Positions 51,457-58,494 of a stretch of DNA of 64,000 bases are shown one piece after another (the first letter of the stretch is position 1; each line of letters opens with the position of its first letter). The position numbers were made by a program, and so were the translations under genes. This stretch comes from Porphyromonas canoris (GTDB lineage: Bacteria; Bacteroidota; Bacteroidia; Bacteroidales; Porphyromonadaceae): the NCBI RefSeq assembly GCF_000769115.1, contig NZ_JQZV01000013.1, positions 495,545 through 559,544 on the forward strand, given 5' to 3'. The notes beneath the pieces are model-generated. The model did not search any database, was not told the origin of the DNA, and worked only from the letters and a program-made list of their open reading frames with translations.

Positions 51457-52730
51457 TTCTGTGCAGATTGAGTTAGTGCATTATGAAGATCGGCTTTAAG
51501 ATCTTCTACATCTTCGAGTCCGATAGAGAGACGAATAAGATCAGGAGTTACTCCGGCACTTAGTTGCTGATCCTCTTTTAGCTGACGGTGTGTCGTGCTG
51601 CTTGGATGAATGATAAGCGACTTCGTATCTCCGAGATTTGCTACGATACGGAAGATCTTTGTGTTATCCACTACGCACTTGGCAGCATCGTATCCACCCT
51701 TTGGTCCGAACGTAACAAGACTGCCAAAACCTCCATTCAGGTAGCGCGCGCATATCTCATGATGCTTGTCGGAAGCAAGTCCCGGATAGTGTACCCACTC
51801 TACCAAAGGATGCTCTTTGAGCCATTCTGCGATCTCAAGGGCGTTTTTACATGCCTGATTGAGTCTCAGGGATAGTGTTTCCAACCCTTGTAGTATGATA
51901 AAGCTGTTGGTTGGGCTGATACAGCTACCGAAGTCTCTGAGCCCTTCCACCCTTGCACGCACGATGAATGCAGCCTCTTTGAACACTTTGCTATAGATAA
52001 GTCCATGGTATCCGGGACTTGGTTCGGTAAAGTCCGGGAAGTTACCATTGCTCCAGTCGAATCTTCCCGCATCTACCACTGCACCGCCCATTGCTGTGCC
52101 ATTGCCACAGAAAAACTTCGTAAGAGAGTAGATCACGATATCTGCTCCATGCTCTATGGGCTTGAAGAGAATAGGGGTAAGAGTGTTGTCCACAACAAGT
52201 GGAAGACCATGCGAGTGCGCTATGTTTGCTACTTCTTTTATGTCTACGAAGTCCAATTTTGGGTTACCCAAAGATTCCGTATAGACAATCTTCGTATTGA
52301 GTTGTATGGCTTCCTCGAAAGCTTTAGGGTTTTCGGGGTCTACAAAAGTGGTTTCGATACCCAGGCGGGGGAGTGTAACGCTGAGCAGGTTATAGGTGCC
52401 ACCGTAGATGCTGGACGAAGCAACAATATGGTCTCCACTTTTAAGAAGTGTGAGAAGAGTAGTGGTAATGGCGCTCATTCCACTTGCTGTGGCTATGGCT
52501 CCTATACCTCCATCGAGAGCAGCGATGCGTTGTTCCAGAACATCTGTGGTAGGATTGTTGAGACGAGTATATATGTATCCCGGTTTTTGCAGGTCGAATA
52601 CGCCTGCGGCGTGGTCGCTGCTTTCAAATGTGTAAGCGGTAGCCTGATAGAGAGGGATAGCCGTTGAGCCGTTGTTTGCCGAGGGTTCGTAGGCGGCGTG
52701 TAGTGCTTGTGTTGTTGCTTTTGTAGCCAT
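51450..52730 (-). CDS. metY: O-acetylhomoserine sulfhydrylase
   Basis: A PLP enzyme of 426 residues that makes homocysteine from O-acetylhomoserine and sulfide. Motifs: PLYQATAYTFESSDHAAGVF near the start, YTRLNNPTTDVLEQRIAALD, and the PLP lysine in YSLTKFFCGNGTAMGGA (about residue 205). The family-typical insert DWSNGNFPDFTEPSPGYHG separates O-acetylhomoserine enzymes from cystathionine gamma-synthase. It is the first structural gene of the operon; the attenuator lies 45-180 bases upstream of its ATG. Confidence 0.94.
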   Translation of the reverse strand: MATKATTQALHAAYEPSANNGSTAIPLYQATAYTFESSDHAAGVFDLQKPGYIYTRLNNPTTDVLEQRIAALDGGIGAIATASGMSAITTTLLTLLKSGDHIVASSSIYGGTYNLLSVTLPRLGIETTFVDPENPKAFEEAIQLNTKIVYTESLGNPKLDFVDIKEVANIAHSHGLPLVVDNTLTPILFKPIEHGADIVIYSLTKFFCGNGTAMGGAVVDAGRFDWSNGNFPDFTEPSPGYHGLIYSKVFKEAAFIVRARVEGLRDFGSCISPTNSFIILQGLETLSLRLNQACKNALEIAEWLKEHPLVEWVHYPGLASDKHHEICARYLNGGFGSLVTFGPKGGYDAAKCVVDNTKIFRIVANLGDTKSLIIHPSSTTHRQLKEDQQLSAGVTPDLIRLSIGLEDVEDLKADLHNALTQSAQKC

Positions 52731-52774
52731 GATCTTAAAGTTTTTAGGGTTATTATATAATTGTGATATTGTAC

Positions 52775-52815
52775 AAAAAAAGACCGCTGCAGTCTTAAGA
52801 TTGCAGCGGTCTGTC
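52775..52815 (-). terminator. Attenuator terminator before metY
   Basis: On the minus strand AGACCGCTGCA (52802-52812) pairs perfectly with TGCAGCGGTCT (52781-52791); the stem can extend to 14 bp with a TTAA loop. Seven T follow (52775-52781). The upstream part, GACAGACCGCTGCAA (52801-52815), can instead pair with TTTGCATCGGTTGTC (52855-52869) in the leader coding region. That pairing would prevent the terminator from forming. Confidence 0.9.
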
Positions 52816-52842
52816 TATATATTGCAAAGTATATTTCGGAAC

Positions 52843-52914
52843 TTATGCGTACAAGACAACCGATGCAAACCTCATTTGCATCATCATAGCCATCATGTAC
52901 ATATTCTTGTTCAT
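52843..52914 (-). CDS. Methionine-rich leader peptide of the metY-metX-thrA operon
   Basis: A 23-codon frame beginning MNKNMYMMAMMMQM, with 8 Met among the first 14 residues, then a few ordinary residues and TAA at 52843-52845. It lies about 35 bases downstream of a perfect promoter and is followed after 30 bases by the attenuator terminator. Codons 11-14 lie over the 5' arm of a hairpin GATGCAAA-TGAGG-TTTGCATC (52862-52882). A ribosome stalled on the Met codons would free the 3' arm for antitermination. Such density of one amino acid is the hallmark of leader peptides of amino-acid operons. Confidence 0.88.
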   Translation of the reverse strand: MNKNMYMMAMMMQMRFASVVLYA

Positions 52915-52951
52915 TTCGTTGTTTTTATTTCTTGTTTGTCCTAATTGCTCG

Positions 52952-52981
52952 CAAAGGTAGATAAAAAAAATAAAAGTCCAA
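52952..52981 (-). promoter_or_regulatory. Promoter of the Met leader and metY operon
   Basis: TTG (52979-52981), 19 bases, TACCTTTG (52952-52959) on the minus strand. It is in line with the leader ATG 38 bases downstream. Confidence 0.82.
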
Positions 52982-53135
52982 TACCTAATCTGTTTTGCTT
53001 GTTGTAATTTTTTTTGATTTAAGATATAAGAGAATAGTGGTAGAGGATTTTAGCTCAAAGTTCTTGCAAAAAAACAGCTGTTGAAGTTTGAAGACATTTA
53101 ATAAGATGTTGTTTGCAAGTGTTATAATACAATGT

Positions 53136-53290
53136 TAAAACGCTAATAGGGTCGGATAAATGTCTCAAAAGAGAACTATAAACGTATTTATTAAGAAGTT
53201 AAATAGGTTAAGCCGAAAGGATATGCTTGTTTAGAGTTTAGGGGTAATGGTTGTTTTAAATAGTGTCAAAATAATCGGCCTGATTTAATA
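53136..53290 (+). repeat. Dispersed intergenic element, family I, partial copy 4
   Basis: Four tandem units at 53136, 53157, 53179 and 53200 (21, 22, 21, 21 bp), starting TAAAACG, TAAATGT, TAAACGT and TAAATAG. The end TTAAGCCGAAAGGATATGCT matches copies 1 and 2, and a diverged continuation includes TGATTTAATAATTC. The TTTTTATATA ends seen in the other copies are not evident, so this is an old or truncated copy. The rest of 52982-53460 holds no gene. Confidence 0.7.
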
Positions 53291-53462
53291 ATTCTGTTGC
53301 GCTTAAAAGAATAATAGGAATGAATAAAAAAGAGAGTACGCTTGTCTGCAATGTTTTTCATCTTCATCCGGAGCCGGATATATGAAAATAGGATTTGTAG
53401 GAGGCGATTTTGTCATAACTTTTATTTGTTCTTTTTAATGTGAATCGTGCTTAAAAAATATT

Positions 53463-53470
53463 TACCTTTG
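53463..53470 (+). promoter_or_regulatory. Probable -7 element upstream of the 5'-nucleotidase gene
   Basis: TACCTTTG, about 255 bases before the ATG at 53725. No TTG at the usual distance. Surroundings resemble the site at 5324. The long leader between holds nothing I recognise. Confidence 0.4.
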
Positions 53471-53724
53471 TCGTATACATTTGCAAAATATAGGTATAAT
53501 AGAAGATCCTGCTTTGGCAAAAAAATCTCTTTTTGATCTCTCATTGAAAAGATGTCGTGCTTTTGCAGATGCAGAAGTTGCGTATCATTTTGTAGAATAG
53601 AGTATCCTGTATGGGAAAGAGTTTGAAAGGGATGTTTGCTTTGCCTGCTTCGCGTCTTTAAGAAAAATAGAGGGCGCAAAATATGGCAATGTTTGAGCAG
53701 GAGTGAAAAAACAGGAGACAAGCT

Positions 53725-55212
53725 ATGAAAACAATCAAGAGAAACTATTTATTTCTACCGATGTCCTTTTTGCTTCTTGCAGCTTCGTTGGTAGGTTGTG
53801 GTACTTCCAAAAAGATAGCAAGGACGGAGACCAAATCACAAGTGGTAAATATTCTTGCCGTTAATGATATACATGCCACTCTGCCCAATTTTCCTCGTTT
53901 TGCATACATGGTAGACAGCCTGCGAGGAATCTATCCGGGGCTTCTTTTGGTCTCAGGTGGCGATAATCAGACCGGTAATCCTCTGAACGACCAGTATGTT
54001 CCGAAAGGGCTTCCAATGGTAGAGCTGATGAATGCTTTGAAGTTTGACCTCTCTGCCGTTGGTAATCATGAGTTCGACACAAACGGTAAGGATAACCCGC
54101 TGGAGGTACTCATCCGAAGAGCCAACTTCGACTATTTGTGCGCCAATGTGGTACTGCCTCATGCCGACTTCCCTTTCAAGGCTTACAAGATACTCCGTAT
54201 GCCGAGTGGCGTGAGGGTCGGTTTTACCTCTATTTTGGATATCAACAGCGGAAACATTCCGGATACACACCCGGACAGAGTAAGGGAGTTTTCGTTCAAA
54301 GATCCGCTGCAGGTCGGGAAAGATATGACCTTCTTGAAAGATAGCTGCGATATTCTCATCTATCTCAATCACTATGGGTTTGAAAACGATGTAGAGTTGG
54401 CAAAAAATCTTCCTGCCGGAAAGGTGGATCTTATCATAGGAGGGCACTCTCATACAAAGATAGATACCGAGCAGGTTCATAACGACATCCTTATCACGCA
54501 GGCGGCAAGCAAGCTCAAATATGCTACGCTTATCACCATGGCTCTGCATCCCGATGGCAAGGTGCAAAAGAGTATGAAGCTCTTGCCGGTAGGAAAGAGT
54601 GGCAATGTGAGACCGGAGATTCAGGAAATGGTGGCACGCTATCTGGCTGCTTCTCCTTTGGAAGAGGTTGTGGCACAAGCCGGAGACCACTTTACGTCAT
54701 CCGAGCAGCTCGGCTACCTTATGGCGGACGCTTTCAGAAAGAGTGCGGGTGCGGAGATCGCTTTGGTCAATCCTGGCAGTATCCGAATGGATAATCTGAG
54801 CAAGGGGGATATCTCTCTTATGGATGTCTACACACTTGACCCGTTCGGAAATGAAATGGTGCTGGTAAATCTTACCGGGCATGAGATACGCGCTATGATG
54901 CTTTCGGGCTTTGAAATGGACGAGAAACGCCCGATGGTTCCTTCCGGACTTAAACTGCAATATACACTTGATGCCGAAAGAAATGTTAAGGATGTACGGA
55001 TTTTTAATCCTGATGGATCCGATTTCGATATGGATAGAGTCTATAAGGTGGTTATGAGCAGCTACATGAACGTAACCTATAAGTACGAACGCTCGGATGC
55101 AGGAAAATCTCTCTTCAGGACTACTGCTGAGGGACTTATAGATTATCTTCGTGAAATTAAGACAGTGCCGAGCTATCGCAAAGAGAGCCGAATCAGCGGA
55201 GCAAAGCTCTAA
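53725..55212 (+). CDS. 5'-nucleotidase / UshA-type metallophosphatase lipoprotein
   Basis: A 495-residue exported hydrolase that would release phosphate from nucleotides outside the cytoplasm. The lipobox LVGC gives lipidation at Cys25. The N-terminal metallophosphoesterase domain has VNDIHATLPNFPRF, VSGGDNQTGNPLND, VGNHEFDTNG, and GGHSHTKID. The C-terminal nucleotidase domain (from about residue 315) has NPGSIRMDNLSKGDISLMDV and YTLDPFGNEMVLVNLTG, with Phe stacking residues for the base. The gene stands alone with its own terminator. Confidence 0.92.
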   Translation: MKTIKRNYLFLPMSFLLLAASLVGCGTSKKIARTETKSQVVNILAVNDIHATLPNFPRFAYMVDSLRGIYPGLLLVSGGDNQTGNPLNDQYVPKGLPMVELMNALKFDLSAVGNHEFDTNGKDNPLEVLIRRANFDYLCANVVLPHADFPFKAYKILRMPSGVRVGFTSILDINSGNIPDTHPDRVREFSFKDPLQVGKDMTFLKDSCDILIYLNHYGFENDVELAKNLPAGKVDLIIGGHSHTKIDTEQVHNDILITQAASKLKYATLITMALHPDGKVQKSMKLLPVGKSGNVRPEIQEMVARYLAASPLEEVVAQAGDHFTSSEQLGYLMADAFRKSAGAEIALVNPGSIRMDNLSKGDISLMDVYTLDPFGNEMVLVNLTGHEIRAMMLSGFEMDEKRPMVPSGLKLQYTLDAERNVKDVRIFNPDGSDFDMDRVYKVVMSSYMNVTYKYERSDAGKSLFRTTAEGLIDYLREIKTVPSYRKESRISGAKL

Positions 55213-55257
55213 ACATATTCCCCTGAAAACTTACTCTTAGTTTGTTTTAGGTGAAAA

Positions 55258-55304
55258 AAGCATCTTTTTTGTGCAATTCTTTGTTTGTTTCAAAAAAGAT
55301 GCTT
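55258..55304 (+). terminator. Terminator of the 5'-nucleotidase gene
   Basis: AAGCATCTTTTTTG (55258-55271) pairs perfectly with CAAAAAAGATGCTT (55291-55304). The run of T lies in the stem, and the 3' tail is short, so termination may be partial. Confidence 0.6.
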
Positions 55305-55311
55305 ACATTTG
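55281..55311 (+). promoter_or_regulatory. Candidate promoter of the DUF3575-fim region
   Basis: TTG (55281-55283), 20 bases, TACATTTG (55304-55311). A second weaker candidate is TTG (55358-55360), 20 bases, TACCTTTA (55381-55388). Either gives a long leader before the ATG at 55558; that leader has no other feature I can name. Confidence 0.55.
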
Positions 55312-55557
55312 AGACACGGGAGGTTTGCTATTGGAAGTGACCCTTGGGGTAAAGATTTTGAACGTTGACTTTTGGCTTGTTACCTTTAACAAACACCTCA
55401 TCCCGGTTTATTATTGGATTGTTGTACTTCCGGATTGTGATAAGGAATATTGTACCATGGGATAGTGGTGCCGTCCGGATGAGATTATAGAACTTGTAAC
55501 TTATATAAAAAACGAATGTATATCTCCTAAGGGAGGAGAGAACGCTTTTAAACTTGA

Positions 55558-56145
55558 ATGAAAATGAAAATTAAGTGCTTGATGTTTTTTCTGCTTCTTG
55601 CTCTTTCTCTTACTTTTTCAGGAAGAGGTTTAGCGCAATCTTGGGCTTTCAAGACCAATCTTGCGAACTGGGCTTTGGGTGCATCTCCTAATCTTACGGT
55701 CGAGAAGGCGGTTGCTCTTCGTTACTCTGTTGGCATAAAAGGTAGCTACAATTGGTTTTGGAGCAAAGAGAACCAACGAATGAAGCATTGGATGGTGAAG
55801 CCTGAGGTCCGATATTGGCCTCAAGGAAGTTTCACGGGACACTCGTTTGCCCTTCAAGGAATGGTAGCACAGTACAACTTCGGTGGGGTAAAACCTCCGT
55901 TCGGTCTCTATAAAAATCTTAGAGATCACCGCTACGAAGGGATGGGCTACGGACTTGGAGTCGGGTATAACTATCTCTGGAGATTTGGTGCTCGGAGTGG
56001 AGTGGAGCTCGGTTTGGACTTAGGGTATGTCCTTTTCGACTATGAGAAGTTTAAGTGTGTAAAGTGCGGAACTCTCATGGAAAAGGGTGTGTACCACTAT
56101 TTCGGGCTTACCGGCTTGTCGCTATCCTATGTCTTCTTCTTATAG
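55558..56145 (+). CDS. DUF3575-family outer-membrane protein
   Basis: A 195-residue exported protein. The signal peptide is about residues 1-27 (ending GRGLAQS). The mature part is beta-barrel-like with SWAFKTNLANWALGASPNL, KPEVRYWPQGSFTGHSFAL and repeated Gly-Tyr strands (GMGYGLGVGYNYLWRFG), ending in YVFFL. This matches DUF3575, which is commonly found in or next to fimbrillin clusters of Bacteroidota. A pair of cysteines (CVKCG) near the C-terminus may form a disulfide or bind metal. It may assist fimbrial export or anchoring, but this is inferred from position only. Confidence 0.82.
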   Translation: MKMKIKCLMFFLLLALSLTFSGRGLAQSWAFKTNLANWALGASPNLTVEKAVALRYSVGIKGSYNWFWSKENQRMKHWMVKPEVRYWPQGSFTGHSFALQGMVAQYNFGGVKPPFGLYKNLRDHRYEGMGYGLGVGYNYLWRFGARSGVELGLDLGYVLFDYEKFKCVKCGTLMEKGVYHYFGLTGLSLSYVFFL

Positions 56146-56200
56146 TAAATAGTAAGAAGCTCATTAAGTAAGTAAGATTACACTTTTAGAATGGTTTAAC

Positions 56201-56221
56201 GGGGATGTTTTTTACATCCCC
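56201..56221 (+). terminator. Short hairpin between DUF3575 and fimA
   Basis: GGGGATGT (56201-56208) pairs with ACATCCCC (56214-56221), 5-base loop of T. No T run follows, so it may be a weak terminator or a processing site. A candidate fimA promoter follows: TTG at 56237, then CAACTTTG at 56258-56265, a one-base variant of the consensus. Confidence 0.5.
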
Positions 56222-56359
56222 ACCCTCTCTCTGCCATTGTTTAGTGGCATGGACTAACAACTTTGTGATGTAATATATCCATTTACGATAGTATTTATAT
56301 ACTCTCGAACTGACAACTTGTTATACAATATTTATCCACATTTTTAATTCTAATTGGTT

Positions 56360-57478
56360 ATGAAAACGAGTAAAATTTTCGTAGTTGCAGCCATTGCTTT
56401 AGGTTTTATGGCTTGTAACAAGAATGAGGACATCAATGTACCTCAAGAAGAAGCGCAAGCAACGCTATCTGTTAAAATCAATTCCGGTACGTTACGTGCT
56501 CTCGGTGCTCCCGATGATTCTGATCCTGTAAAGAACTTTGAAGTCTATGTTTTCAAAGGACAAGTCTTGGAAGGATACAAGAGAGTCGAAGGCGCTATGG
56601 AAGCAAAAGAAATTGAAGTCTCTGCAGGAAATGCTACATTGGCTGTTGTGGCAAATGCCGGAGGAGAAGGTCTTGGTAAAGCATTTACGCTTGATGAGCT
56701 GAAAGAAGCAGTAAAAGAAGGTGTTATAGAAGATGCAGGAGGTCTTCTGATGACTTCGGAAATGAAAGAGATATCCATAAAGGCAGGAAAGAATCTTTAT
56801 GGATACACTAAGACCGGTGATGAAAACGAAATCTCCGCAGATCCTCTTGCTCTTGTCAGAGTACCTGCTCGCGTAGTATTGCAAGAAGCAAAGACCGAGT
56901 TTTCCGGAACTTTCGAAGGCTGGACTCTTGAACCGCAACAAGTTTTTGTTTTCAACGTTCGTGGTAAATCCAAACTGTTTGGAGATAATCTTTACATGGC
57001 GGATGCTCCTTTCTATAGCGGGGTAGATTTGGGTACTTTCTCAGGAGATCTAAGACCGGCTGCTTCTGAAAAGCACAACTCTTTGCAAGATGAGATTTCT
57101 TCATTCGAAGAGCTTCCAAAGCTTCCTGCTTACTTCTACACTTATGAAAATGAGGATGCAGCTCATCCTGTGGTTCTGACCATCAAGGGTCTACTTAAAG
57201 ATGCTGACGGTGAGCTTGTTAAAAATTCTCCTTATACAGATGCAGAAGGAACTACCTACTACTCTATTTTGGTAAATGTAACAAAGCAGGGTTATTCCTA
57301 TGAAGGAGATGCCGGTGGCAACGGAAAGGTTAAACGTAACACAGAGTATAAGCTTCACGTAACTATCAAGCGTCCAGGCAACAATGATCCTACCATTATA
57401 CCATCGGATCCTGCAACTCTTGACGTTAAGGTTAAAGTAGCTCCATGGAATGTAGTTAATCAAAACGTTACATATTGA
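56360..57478 (+). CDS. fimA: Major fimbrial subunit FimA
   Basis: The fimbrillin that polymerises into the main fimbria on the cell surface. A 372-residue lipoprotein precursor starts MKTSKIFVVAAIALGFMAC, lipobox Cys19. With the ATG at 56360 the protease site is LR46-A47LG, the same residue number as in P. gingivalis FimA, where arginine gingipain trims the precursor. Conserved FimA stretches include AGGLLMTSEMKEISIKAGKN, YGYTKTGDENEI, ADPLALVRVPARVVLQE and SKLFGDNLYMADA. The C-terminus ends VKVAPWNVVNQNVTY, the donor strand region. The TTG at 56354 is not used. fimB follows after a stable hairpin. Confidence 0.94.
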   Translation: MKTSKIFVVAAIALGFMACNKNEDINVPQEEAQATLSVKINSGTLRALGAPDDSDPVKNFEVYVFKGQVLEGYKRVEGAMEAKEIEVSAGNATLAVVANAGGEGLGKAFTLDELKEAVKEGVIEDAGGLLMTSEMKEISIKAGKNLYGYTKTGDENEISADPLALVRVPARVVLQEAKTEFSGTFEGWTLEPQQVFVFNVRGKSKLFGDNLYMADAPFYSGVDLGTFSGDLRPAASEKHNSLQDEISSFEELPKLPAYFYTYENEDAAHPVVLTIKGLLKDADGELVKNSPYTDAEGTTYYSILVNVTKQGYSYEGDAGGNGKVKRNTEYKLHVTIKRPGNNDPTIIPSDPATLDVKVKVAPWNVVNQNVTY

Positions 57479-57520
57479 GCCGAACAGCAGACGGAAAGAT
57501 CTTCCGTAAAACCTAAAACT

Positions 57521-57551
57521 AATGTGGGCAGGCAATCTGCCTGCCCACATT
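57521..57551 (+). terminator. Intercistronic hairpin between fimA and fimB
   Basis: AATGTGGGCAGGCA (57521-57534) pairs perfectly with TGCCTGCCCACATT (57538-57551), loop of 3 bases. No T run follows, so it is more likely a partial terminator or mRNA 3'-end stabiliser than a full stop. It would explain much higher FimA than FimB. Confidence 0.75.
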
Positions 57552-57578
57552 CTCTGTTAAACTAAAAAAAGCAAGAGT

Positions 57579-58481
57579 ATGAATCGTGCAAACACATATC
57601 GAGTAGAACGCTGGTTCCTATTTGTGCTGATGATGACCTTGTTTTCAGCATGTATTAAAGAAGATCTCTCAGACTGTCCTCGACCCTTCCAGCTAACGGT
57701 GCAAGCTCTTGATGCGGATGGTAATGATATTACTGCATCAGGTGCTGTTAAGGATGTCGTCATGTTTGTGTTTGACGAGAAAGGATTGGTGATGGAGGCC
57801 TTTAAGCTTACCGAAGAGCAGGTCAAAAAGAAGCAGCCTATGCATGTAAAGATCCCATTTCCGGGCTCCAAGACACTTACTTGTACCGCGTGGGGCAATC
57901 TGGATGAGTCTGTAGAGTTTCCGGCTATGGCAACCGTGAAGCAAAAACAGGATCTTTATGTGAAACTGAAAAGTAAACAAGGAATCGCCGGTTATCCCGG
58001 AGAATTGTTTTCCGGATCGTTGGATGTACCGGTAGAGTTCGGTGGTTTGGAACCCGGAAAATCTCATACCGTAGTGATAAAGCATAAGGTGGCTTCTGTG
58101 CGCATTGTGGCACGTAAGCTATCGCCCGAAGTAGTATCATCGGTATCTTTCGTATTGAAAGAGTCGCCGGATACATACAATTCAAATGGAGAACTTACAG
58201 GAGGTGTAGTCTCATACAAACCTACGTTTGCTTTTGATGGCGCAGGTCAGTGGGTTACACCAATATTCAATACATTCCCCAATGCAGGAGGAAAGACATA
58301 TACTCTTGAAATGTATTGGGATGGACAACTTAAGAAAGCATTTACTCATGGTACCGATGGCACTCCTTTGGTTCCACAGCTCGGAAGACTCCTCAATATT
58401 ATTATAGACGTGGATGCAGATCTTTCCGTTAAGGTGGTGGTAACTCCTTGGGGAGTGGTGTATCAGGAAGTTGAATATTAA
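57579..58481 (+). CDS. fimB: Fimbrial anchor and length regulator FimB
   Basis: A 300-residue lipoprotein of the FimB/Mfa2 family, which anchors the fimbria to the outer membrane and limits its length. The lipobox SAC places Cys at about residue 25, followed by the family signature CIKEDLSDCP. Two transthyretin-like domains follow, with KDVVMFVFDEKGLVMEAF and TAWGNLDESVEF, and the end VKVVVTPWGVVYQEVEY. The frame is intact, unlike in some P. gingivalis laboratory strains in which fimB carries a stop. Confidence 0.92.
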   Translation: MNRANTYRVERWFLFVLMMTLFSACIKEDLSDCPRPFQLTVQALDADGNDITASGAVKDVVMFVFDEKGLVMEAFKLTEEQVKKKQPMHVKIPFPGSKTLTCTAWGNLDESVEFPAMATVKQKQDLYVKLKSKQGIAGYPGELFSGSLDVPVEFGGLEPGKSHTVVIKHKVASVRIVARKLSPEVVSSVSFVLKESPDTYNSNGELTGGVVSYKPTFAFDGAGQWVTPIFNTFPNAGGKTYTLEMYWDGQLKKAFTHGTDGTPLVPQLGRLLNIIIDVDADLSVKVVVTPWGVVYQEVEY

Positions 58482-58494
58482 AAACATAAGAGAA

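Noticed and set aside
53422..53721. 99-codon minus-strand frame before the 5'-nucleotidase gene
   Set aside because: It runs across the candidate promoter region, has no family likeness, and its composition is that of non-coding AT-rich DNA.
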